Made by a program: the position numbers and the translations under genes. 64,000 bases of DNA from Ptychodera flava (Eukaryota > Hemichordata > Enteropneusta > Ptychoderidae): contig NW_027248277.1 of assembly GCF_041260155.1 (NCBI RefSeq), positions 25,742,322 through 25,806,321 of the forward strand. Direction: 5' to 3'. The notes under the pieces were generated by a model. It worked only from the letters and a program-made list of their open reading frames with translations, did no database searches and was not told where the DNA came from. This document shows positions 37,848-47,595 of the stretch, in pieces (the first letter of the stretch is position 1; each line of letters opens with the position of its first letter).

Positions 37848-38837
37848 AACATTTTGATTTAGCTGCATGCTTTTTTTTACGTGAAGTAGTTGCTTATTCA
37901 ATGAGGTAAATTTCACAAAAAAATTTACCTGCTTGACGTAGCTATCAGTATCAAGACACTTTGACCATTGTTAATAATAATAATACTTTATTGCATAACA
38001 ACACACTTCGGAAAGTGCGGTATAGCAAGAACAAAACAAAACATTGCATAAAACATTGTTGTCTATGTCTTCACCTGCATATTTACCTGTTAATGTACAG
38101 AATTGGTATCTTAAATTGTCACTCTCAATTGAAAAAATTATTATTTACGATAAAAATTATTAAATGTGTAATATTGAAAGTGAAATATGGTAAGCGAGAG
38201 TCTTGAAATTTTGATGATGTCATGGTGTTGTTGCGCTGTTCCCAAGAACAAATCTAGTACCAGGGGCAGTATGGGGTACCCTGGACTGCAGGAGAGGTCC
38301 CAGGCTACCTATTGGTAGCCCTGCATAATATACAGGCATTGTACGGCTTCCCACCACAACGCCACGTTGGTAGCACACAGCACACAGGGCTAACCAGCTG
38401 GTATCTTTTCATGAATTTACAGAACCATTTCACACACACACAGAGAGACTCAACCACCTACATGCATGGTAATACAGCAGTCAGTGTAATTCCTCTGGGC
38501 GATATTGATAGGGGGCAAATATCGGGGATTAGGCCGTGTTTGTCATAAAACTACGCCTGAGGGGGTGGGGCAAATTACCTCATATTGATCCCCCTAGTCA
38601 CTTTCATGGACAAGTGGAGAATTTATGAATGCCCAACCCATTGGGGTGGGGGATTTGTCTAAGGTGGGGATTTTTCAGATTGTCTTTCCCTGGAGAGTGA
38701 GGCATTTAGCAAAATTCATGACTAATTTCCAAATCCCCCACTTTGCCCTGGGGTGGGGGTACCGTTTACCTTGACTACCGCATAACGGTATACGATTATT
38801 TAATCTACAGGCGCTCAGCTCATTGTAAGCCGTATAC

Positions 38838-38918
38838 TAGCTCTGCGTACAGGTCTGTGTATTCCCGGCGTGATACGGCCTCTCACGCCGGGAACACACA
38901 GACCTGTACGCAGGGCTA
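38838..38918. mobile_element. Foldback element with TAGC(T/C)C ends, 81 bp
   Basis: Arms TAGCTCTGCGTACAGG..CCCGGCGTGA and TCACGCCGGG..CCTGTACGCAGGGCTA pair over about 36 bp around an 8-9-bp loop, with two or three mismatches. Confidence 0.8.
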
Positions 38919-38957
38919 GCCTTAATATACTAGCAAGCATATGTGCTTCCCCACAGA

Positions 38958-39034
38958 TGCATGGAATTGCCATTATAGTATACATAGAGAGAAGAGGCCC
39001 TTCTCTGCGTATACTACACTAGCAATTCCATGCA
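38958..39034. mobile_element. Foldback element, 77 bp
   Basis: Arms TGCATGGAATTGC..AGTATAC..AGAGAGAA and TTCTCT..GTATACT..GCAATTCCATGCA around a loop of a few bases (AGAGGCCC). It begins 39 bp after the previous foldback. Confidence 0.75.
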
Positions 39035-39778
39035 CCCGGGACCTTCTCACAGTTACACAGCATGGCAGCACTAGGAAGCACTGGGTAAGCAAAGCGTTGG
39101 TGATGCAATCACTCGGCAATCGAGAAAGCTCACGGGACGCGGACGGGACGACGAGGCCGCATCCAACGCCGCCGTTGTAATGCTAGGAAAGGTTCAAATG
39201 ATATACATACCAGCAATCTTTCAACCTCAGTAAACTGTGGCTGCCTATCAATGCACACTTCTCCAAAAGCAATACAATTTCTTAGCACACGACCGACAAA
39301 ATGACCTTGTATCAGCTGTGCGAACGCTTCCGTGTAGACACAAATGACGTTCAAACAGCGCATGCTCAAATTATGACCTTTGACCTCAAAGTTGTTGTGT
39401 CCTTCAAATCCAGGGCTTTGGAATCCAATACCTGGCCGGCCATTCAATTCACGGTCCCTCCACAAGTGGACGGACCGTGTTCGATTCTAGCATTATAATT
39501 TTATCTTGCCATGAGCTTGTTTCCCAGCACAAAAATGAAGACGAATATATGAAAAGTAATCGTTACATGACTCAATGTTCGATTATGAAAACAAACTTGA
39601 AGATTTATCATTAGGCCTATCATATCTCTAAAATTTGATGAGAATTTTCGGAAAACGAATGCACTTTTCTCTTCGCAACAGGAATGGGCCTACAGACAAA
39701 ATAGAGAGAGTGTCTATGTCACACCAAGAACAGTAACTTTTAAAATCACTATGTATGCCTTGGAGTCACTTCTAGTAG

Positions 39779-39928
39779 TTCTACCCAAATCTGATTAAAA
39801 TAAGGTGTAGAGTACGCTTCCGGCGACGTCTGTATACTTTCGCGGTGAGAGGCGACAGCAAGAGAATACCGCGAAAGTACAGACGTCGCCGTATTCTACA
39901 TCTAATTTTAATCAGATTGGTTCTACCC
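39779..39928. mobile_element. Foldback element with 8-bp target duplication
   Basis: TTCTACCC occurs at 39779-39786 and 39921-39928. Between them the arms AATCTGATTAAAAT..GGCGACGTCTGTA and TACAGACGTCGCC..ATTTTAATCAGATT pair, with small internal asymmetry. Confidence 0.85.
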
Positions 39929-40267
39929 TTGTCTCACACAAAGAGTTTTGCGCTGTAGATAGTTACCACCGAGTAAAAGTTGCCGGTTGGCGTGTTTCCC
40001 CAAAGTCCAGTCAGCCGACTTTTTACGCCTTTCAAAAGTTCAGGCGCAGGTTTATCTAATTTTTCACAGCTTTTAAATTTTATCTAAGTTTTTCACGACT
40101 TCAAAAAAACTTACCATGAAATTGTCGCGAGCCAGAGCAATAATTTCCGCTCCGCTGACCTACGCAATTAACGGGTAGCGCTGAGCTGTTGCCGTAAAGA
40201 GGCACGTACTTTACGACGATGGAATAACTGTGTATTGCGGGGGCGATCGAAACACTAATTATTTTAG

Positions 40268-40400
40268 CCACAGTCGCCCGTTTTCCAAAATTCCGCTCTG
40301 CTGCGCGCGCTAACGCGCCTCATAGACGTATAACCTAGGCGTATACATGTATGTCGGCACTGTGTGACAGAGCAGAATTTTAGAAAACAGGCCCCCGTGG
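40268..40400. mobile_element. Foldback element, 133 bp
   Basis: Left arm CGTTTTCCAAAATTCCGCTCTG and right arm CAGAGCAGAATTTTAGAAAACAG, with CCAC/GTGG at the extremes. The inner loop carries a smaller CGTATA..TATACG pairing. No clear target duplication. Confidence 0.65.
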
Positions 40401-40474
40401 TCTTAATGATCAAAGTCAGATGATGTAGGACCTATATATTTAATTTCTGGTGTGAAAATTCCAAAGAGTACACT

Positions 40475-40643
40475 ACAGAATCTATAGCTGTGGGCCCATA
40501 GCTGTAGTGTTTTCAGACGGCATTTACGGGCTTGTTTTGACTTTGTGGTGGCGGGGTTAAAATCGTAAAAGTCAAAACCAGCCCGTAAAAGGCAGGAATC
40601 CCGTCTGAAAACACCACAGCTATGGACCCACAGCTACAGAATC
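40475..40643. mobile_element. Foldback element with 8-bp target duplication
   Basis: ACAGAATC flanks at 40475-40482 and 40636-40643. Arms AGCTGTGGGCCCATAGCTG..GTTTTCAGACGG and CCGTCTGAAAAC..CAGCTATGGACCCACAGCT. Nested second pairing ACGGGCTTGTTTTGACTT / AAGTCAAAACCAGCCCGT. Confidence 0.85.
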
Positions 40644-41374
40644 GATAAAATGGATACCTATAATTTCCTCAGCCTTGAAAGCGGTACAGCTAACGTACGG
40701 TAAGTATGCATAGTTTAAGACGTTATGCGCCTCGAAGCTAAAATACATTAGCCGCCTTTGCCCGGAATTCCCCTACTCTGTGTACCCAAATGTCTTTATT
40801 CTATATTTAAACTCGCTTGAATTAAATCTTATACTCAAAAAATCTAATGAGACTGCATGATATGATAAAATGGAAGGACAAGATATAAAAATAATATCAT
40901 CATGAATAAATTAGCATAAATAAATTAAAACATACTGACAAAATACATGTAAATAATGCAGTACAAATTAAACATATGTATGCAAATAAATTGAAATTGC
41001 AATGCAAAAAATTCCAAATTATTGAGTGTCCTTTTGAGACATGTTTTCGAAGCAGTGTATTGTTGCCGCAGGGCATCTTCGTGACAACGGCATATGATTG
41101 GCGGATTAGGAGTTGATATCTGTATATGGACGCTCAATAGACAAGACAAAGAACAGGGCACTTTTAAATGCAATGAGTTACGTAATAGACTGTAATTTAA
41201 AAACGCATATTAACTTGTCAATAGCCCACACATAGCGGAGATTCTGCCGATTAGGAAGGCTTAGCGCAGGCCATATCGACGAACATTTGATACAGTCGCC
41301 TTTTACGACACCTGATTGGGTAAGTTCAACTTTTGAAGGCACGTTTAGTGTCCTAGCCATATCTAGGGTGAGAT

Positions 41375-41467
41375 TAGCCCTACGAGTATGGCGAGAGTGT
41401 CCGGCTTTGGCTACGTGGGGAGGCGGCGGAGCCAAAGCCGGACACTTTCGCCATACTCGTAGGGCTA
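41375..41467. mobile_element. Hairpin 1 of a side-by-side pair
   Basis: 38-bp arms starting TAGCCCTACGAGTATGGCGA and ending GGGCTA, with a single mismatch and a 17-bp loop. Abuts hairpin 2. Confidence 0.9.
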
Positions 41468-41578
41468 GGGCACAGTTACGAGTGTAGTGATACATAGCGG
41501 CCGCCGCGTAGTATGCATAGAATAATTGCATACTACGCGGCGGCCGCTATGTATCACTACACTCGTAACTGTGGGCTA
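41468..41578. mobile_element. Hairpin 2 of a side-by-side pair
   Basis: 47-bp arms, from CACAGTTACGAGTG to GCGTAGTATGCA, are exactly complementary across a 9-bp loop. It ends in GGGCTA like hairpin 1. GGGTGAGAT lies left of the pair and GGTTGAGAT right of it, a possible degraded target duplication around both. Confidence 0.9.
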
Positions 41579-42175
41579 GGTTGAGATGTTTTGGGCGGCC
41601 AGTTTGCGGATACCGGATTACACAGAACTACAGCGGATAGCTATCGTGAGTGTGCTTCGCGCCAAATTCAGTAGCTGCGACCATAAGTCCGATGACACTC
41701 TGGTCATCTCCTCAAACCACTTTCGCTTGCCAACCACTGTGTTATTTCAGGCAAGGAACCTCCCTCGAAGCAACTAAAAACCGTGCCGACCCAGCCAAGA
41801 CGGGATGATACTCCTTAAATACCACAGAAACCAAAGTATTAGTATCAGGTCAAAGATCGATATCCTCACGCCCTTTTCCACACTTCTAAGACTGTATGCG
41901 CAGCTGTTGTCGATTCTTGGTCGCCTTCCCAGTCAGGGATCTGTTTAATACGCTGGAGTTCAAGTTCTCGACATCCGGAGGTGCAGATGTCCACTTAAAG
42001 ACTTGAAATTATCAAGAGCAAAAAGTTCAACGCATTACTTAATGGCGTAAGTGAAGGTTGTGTAGAAACTAATTACCGGTGTAAATCGGACTCGAATATT
42101 CACGTCTCAAGTTATAGACAATTCATTCATTTCAGAGCCAAGAAACACAGTGAAACGTGAAAGGGTGCTTTGAAC

Positions 42176-42534
42176 TTAAGGTAATATGCACCTCGAAAGT
42201 AAAAGACTTAAACTTTTGCTCAAACTTTCCTCAGTGGAACTTTCAACCATTCTCTTACCAAAGCAAGAATAAAAATCAGGGGTCACCGTGCAAACTTTGG
42301 TACCAGAGAGACAAATAACTTGCAATTTCTCGATATTTGAAATCCAAAATGGCCGCCATCCCTGTGTTAATTCTATGGGAAAAAATAAAATTTTGGGTTT
42401 TCGAAAAACTAAGGCGGTGAAAACCTTTCTTTCGCCAAGAGCTTCAAAATGAGCCCCAACAAGTGGTAGGTCAGAAGAAAATTGATAAAATTTGAAGGCC
42501 CGAATTTCTGTCCCCGGGGTGCGTTCTACCTTAA
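42176..42534 (+). mobile_element. TTAA-360 MITE, copy 8 (best-preserved reference copy)
   Basis: TTAA at 42176-42179 and 42531-42534. Termini GGTAATATGCACCTCG and CGGGGTGCGTTCTACC are imperfect inverted repeats. No coding. The TTAA duplication supports piggyBac-type mobilisation. Confidence 0.88.
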
Positions 42535-44375
42535 ATGACATTTAGCGTGATATTGTAACCAGTGCCACGCCCTTCCCATGTTTGGTGTACGATGATATCC
42601 AGGTGATATCTAGCGTCTCTCGCTTGGTCAAGGCTAAGAAATTCCTTGTATAAACTTGCTATTGTTATATATTTTACACTATTTAATTCATTTGCAACCC
42701 TGGATGTTTAAAGACGCTACGTTCCATTAGCAAACCGTAAGAACGTATAGTGATGTATTGTTTTAATTATGTTAAAGAGTCAATACGTATTGTTATAGTC
42801 ACAAACGTGTAAAAAAAGCTCTGAATTTTAGAACAACGTAACGGTTTTGACAAACTTTAGACTAGTTTTGGACATCTTTTACATTCTCTCGGTACTTTAT
42901 GTTATTAAAGTAGGAATTACAATGTATAGATTTTAAAAAACGATATAAGTGGTGTACTTTTAACACAAAGAGTAGCACAGAGCTGAGACGGTCGTTGTAG
43001 AGGTCACATTGGAGTCCGAGTCGTCTCCATGGCAGTTTAGCGATAAAGATTTAAAGTGGTGCATATAAGCGACAACTTAGTGTCAGCTTCACTTACTGAA
43101 AGCGTCACGATCCTTGACCGATACCTCTCGACTTATCATCCATGAAGCAGCAAGCGTGACAATATAACAATCGGAAATCAGGTCATGAATTTATTTTCGC
43201 TGGTTTGGACGGCTTGGTATTAGGTAGAAGTATATATCTGTATTAATCATTAACGCATCATGTGCTTTTTCCATCAGTAGTCGCACTGAAGTGGGTCAGT
43301 TTCTGATTAAGCACAGTCGGTAGCCACGGGACTAACGAAGATGTGCTTGAAAATAAACAAGAATGTAATAGTTATTTTGCCAAAATTCCAAACAAACTTC
43401 ATTTAGAACAAATATTCCCACTCGCACTCCAGAAATATAACTGTTACCGAAATTGAGACTTTCGGGAAATGAGAAGGCAGATTCTTGATGATAGTGAAGA
43501 ATTTTGGGTATTAACAGTAGAAACTAAGTGTCTAAAACCCCTCATTCAACTGTCTCACCAATCAAGCAAACAAACAAACAAACAAATAGAAACTTGAGGT
43601 TATGAGGTTAGGATCATTAGTAATAATTCGTGAATGTGGCATATATGAGTAAAGGTTCAGCATTATATTTCGGGGGGGGGGGATGGGTTATAACACAGTT
43701 TTTTCGAATCATTTCCACCTACGCCATACGCTGGATTTTAATTTGCTGTTAGGAATGATGAGCGACTCAATTGAAGTTCCGTACTCGCGTAAAACCAGTA
43801 CTGTGTGCCAAGATTCGTTCGCTTTCCATAAAGCGATGCTAGACTCCCTCACTACATACACGTTTCGTCAATTATTGTCATATAACATACAAACGCAGAA
43901 TTACAGGGCACATACGAAGAAACGTTTTAAGTGCTTGTTGTGAATTTTTATGATAACGACCTGTAATATTAATTATATTATTCATGAGGGCGACCTACCA
44001 GCGAATCCAAACATGAAATTAAACGGCCGGCATTTGGGTTGATTGGTCCACGGAAAATATGGACAAAAATACAAATTGTGGAATACCAATGGTTGCCAAA
44101 ATGCGGTCAACCCAATTCTCGTTTCCAATCTTAGCTAGTCTAAAAAACTTAGCGAATCTTCCTTTTGAAAATAGTATTGATTTTTCTTGACTTGAATGGC
44201 CGTCACGTTTGATCAGTGTCTAGCACCGGCTTACCCGAGGTCCCGTTACGTCATCACTTTCGTTCAGGCGATGACGTCACGTCATAATCATCTATGTCGG
44301 GAAATGATCAGTGCACTGTGATGAGCCAATTGTTCGGATGTATTTCAGCGCTGGGAAGGTTTCAGGTTTATCGTC

Positions 44376-44493
44376 ACGGTACCTTAGACTGGAAGATCCG
44401 TCGCCCGAGGCGCTCTCTACGCTCACCCTTCTTGCAGAGGGAAGCGTATAGGGAGCCTTCTCGAGTGACAGATCTTCCAGTCTATACGGTACC
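44376..44493. mobile_element. Foldback element with 8-bp target duplication
   Basis: ACGGTACC at 44376-44383 and 44486-44493. Arms TTAGACTGGAAGATCCGTC and GACAGATCTTCCAGTCTAT, with further pairing inward (CGAGGCGCTCTCTACGCT / AGCGTATAGGGAGCCTTCTCG). A relative lies at 34347. Confidence 0.88.
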
Positions 44494-44644
44494 TCTGTAC
44501 GTTAAACATTAGCCGCCATTGTATAGTGCGAATTACAATCAGAAGTTCAATCGAATTTTAAATTATGTTCAAAATACGAGCCGCACTCTACATGTAGCAG
44601 TTTTCGTATCCCACACAACGTGTGCAGTCTCTACATTATACTAT

Positions 44645-44950
44645 ATGTGTCTCGAAAGTGAAAGACTTACACATTTTGCTCAAATTTTCCCCAGCGAAAC
44701 TTTTAACCGTTCTCTTACCAAATCACTAATAAAAGTCAGGGTCATCGCGCAGAATTTGGTACTAGAGAGACAAATTACCTAAGTCCGATTCGATATTTGA
44801 AAAATTAATCAAAATGACCGGCATCCCTGTGTTAACTCTATGGGGAAAATGAAATTTTCCATATTCCTAAAACTATGATGTTAAAGTACTTCTTAAATCA
44901 CGCGCTTTAAAATGACCCCCCCCCCCTACAAGTGATTAATCATGGAGCCA
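44645..44950 (+). mobile_element. TTAA-360 MITE, copy 9
   Basis: Left end lost; starts TGTGTCTCGAAAGTGAAAGA and contains GGTACTAGAGAGACAAATTA and a diverged GACCGGCATCCCTGTGTTAA. A poly-C run interrupts the right part. Confidence 0.75.
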
Positions 44951-45304
44951 GATGATGCCACTGTAGGACACTCCATCGACACTCCGATAACCTGTGATCC
45001 TTTGTTTCCAGCTCAAAATAATCACGTAAACATGTTTATGCAAAGAAAACGTGGGCGTATTCGTTTTTTAAATTTTCCATTATTGACCATCCTTTCAAGT
45101 ACACGGTTAAACCGTCACTATACTATCGTTTTACCAGAGAGGACGACTTCGGAACTCGGTTTACATTCACTTTAATCCCCAGCCGGGACCTGCCGCTCTC
45201 TCGTGAGATCGAAATCTTGTCACATTGAAGTTCCTTTATAATTTCAAAGAGCAAATGCGCTTTCACATAGGATCACGTCTATCATAATATAAGCAATGGC
45301 CATC

Positions 45305-45505
45305 ACTATATATGGAATGCACGTCACAATAGAAGAATTCACATCACAATATAATAATTTCACATCAAATAAGCAATTTACATCACAATATAAGAGATTA
45401 ACATAACAATATAATGAATTCACATCACATAAAAAATGCACATAATAATATAATAAATTTACCTAACAATGTAAAGAATTGACATCACAATATAATGCCC
45501 ATTAT
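45305..45505. repeat. Degenerate minisatellite, ~21-bp unit
   Basis: About nine units resembling CACATCACAATATAATGAATT. In the minus strand they read as a seven-residue periodicity (LYCDVNS-like). Confidence 0.8.
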
Positions 45506-46034
45506 GATATAGTGAATATACAAAATGTTATTATGTCACGTAACTTAAAGTTCCATGACAAAAAATTGACCTTTTCAAATCTAACAATTCTCTGGTCGTT
45601 AACAAGCTCATAACCCCTGTAAATTATACATAGTCTGAAAGCCTAGATACAGGATGACACTTTGGTGACAGCAGTGTCACCATTGTTTACACAACTATCA
45701 CGTGACACGTAATATGCATAACCTTTTAAAAATCGGTTTTCCCTTTTTTGTCTCAATTCTTCAAAATATCTGAATCAAACTTGCTGGAATGCAAGCTGTC
45801 ACAACGCTCTTCCAAAAGAGTCTCAGATTTTTTTGTATCTTGCTTTGTTTTTTATGGAGCTGAGAATAAATTCACCGCTCTGGAAGTTTTCCTGGCATAG
45901 AAATAGTTTTACACTTAGGTTTAACAAATTCTGAGACACACTTTAGAAGATCCTCAAGACTGCTTGCAATCACATAAATTTCAGCCTTACACTCTCAAAG
46001 CATTCAAACGTTCTCCGTGACTACACATTAAAAC

Positions 46035-46345
46035 TTAATGAAATATGTTATGCATTCTTTCACCAGTGATATTACGCGGCTCTTCCAAAGGCTTTCTGTA
46101 AGATTCAAGTATGTTTCGCTTTGTCGTGACCACAATAGCATGTAAGTATGTATTCATTGCTTCGACAAAGTTTGTGTGCGATGTGCGATAGCGAATATGT
46201 GAGTGCGAGTGCTTCGTGAACTCTACAGCATGTGGAGGGGTCACAGTCAGAAAAATTGTAGCAATTTATCTCGGTTATTGAACATAGTCACTGGCTGTCG
46301 TATGTTGTGAGTTCGAACCCGGTCGAAAATTCCCGGTGTTTACAA
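46035..46345 (+). mobile_element. SINE-like repeat related to 9118-9545
   Basis: It shares, inverted, the stretch around GAGTTCA(T/C)GAAGCACTC and AAGCAATGAATACAT with 9324-9420. It also carries the B-box-like GAGTTCGAACCC at 46309-46320. Confidence 0.5.
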
Positions 46346-47067
46346 AGGCCAGTGGACAAACTTTTTAGTTTTCATTACCTTAGAAATCAACTACATACTC
46401 CATTTGTCTTCTCAAAATATATGTGTAGTGTTGCCAACATAGATTATTAAACGCAGCTCACTCGATGTGCAGTGTCACTTGTATTGTCAAATGACAGCTA
46501 GTCCCGGAATAAATCTACCGGTTATTCCATGGATGAGATGCGCCCTTTCGGCTGTGCTCACAGAGCTCGAGTATTTTGATATGATTTTCAGGAGTTACTG
46601 TAGGAAAAATAACGCTAATTAATTTTAAAACTTGATACAATTGCATCGAATACAGCTTAAGCTTAAGCATTGAATTCTCAACTTTTGTTTAAACCACTTT
46701 GCATCAGAAACCTTTTTATTATCTTTTTATGTCAATAAGTCATCAATATTTCTGAAGATATTTGTTCAACATTTTTCCAGATATAAGTTATGCAAGTGCC
46801 TTGTAATAAACTACTGTAAAACATGTCTTTTTGCAAGCATGCCCTTTTTGGTAATTCATGCAGTGTATACTTAAACGGTTTACCAGGTTTAAATGTAGCT
46901 ACTTCAAACACATATCTGTCTTTCGATTCTAGCTACATTTAGAGCCCACTAATTCAATGCACGTATTAATTTTAATTAATTCCAAACTCCCTTAAAAATC
47001 CTGAAGCTAATTCAAAGCATTTTGACAGAATGTTTTTTACACGTTCTTATTCATTGCTGACAACTCA

Positions 47068-47069
<2 letters not shown>

Positions 47070-47136
<67 letters not shown>

Positions 47137-47172
47137 CTTACATGTAAATTTAAGTGTTTTTGTTTGTCAATG

Positions 47173-47223
<51 letters not shown>

Positions 47224-47307
47224 ATAACACAAATTTTCAGGTACAAAGTAATAATATCTTATACATAATATAATATAATATATAATATATGTAGCTACTT
47301 ATATATA

Positions 47308-47363
<56 letters not shown>

Positions 47364-47404
47364 ACAAATTACTTCAGGTTAAAAGTAATAATATCATATA
47401 TATG

Positions 47405-47490
<86 letters not shown>
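47070..47490. repeat. Cluster of four (TA)n tracts
   Basis: Long TA runs at about 47070-47133, 47177-47223, 47310-47360 and 47399-47489. AACACAAATT..AAAGTAATAATATC-like spacers recur, so tract and spacer were duplicated together. The cluster ends ~105 bp before the Ly6 exon. Confidence 0.95.
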
Positions 47491-47492
<2 letters not shown>

Positions 47493-47595
47493 TGCAAAGT
47501 TTACTTGATAGAACTTAATACACGAAGCTGATCCAAATAAGAATACAATGTCGTTAGCAACATTGCTTACAACGTTTACTTTTTGTTATGGACAG

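Larger units (their letters stand above)
37563..47595. other. Gene-free interval between TMEM267 and the Ly6 gene
   Basis: No supported exon beyond a presumed TMEM267 5' UTR exon, which I could not place; GC-richer sequence near 39.05-39.2 and 40.1-40.3 kb is a candidate promoter area. It contains at least eight foldback elements, two TTAA-360 copies, one CCCTTT-family copy, a SINE-like piece, a minisatellite and long TA tracts. Confidence 0.55.

Noticed and set aside
39130-39465. 111-aa minus-strand frame as a possible extra TMEM267 exon
   Set aside because: TMEM267 is already full length from 37562; the frame shows no similarity to it. A non-coding 5' exon here remains possible.
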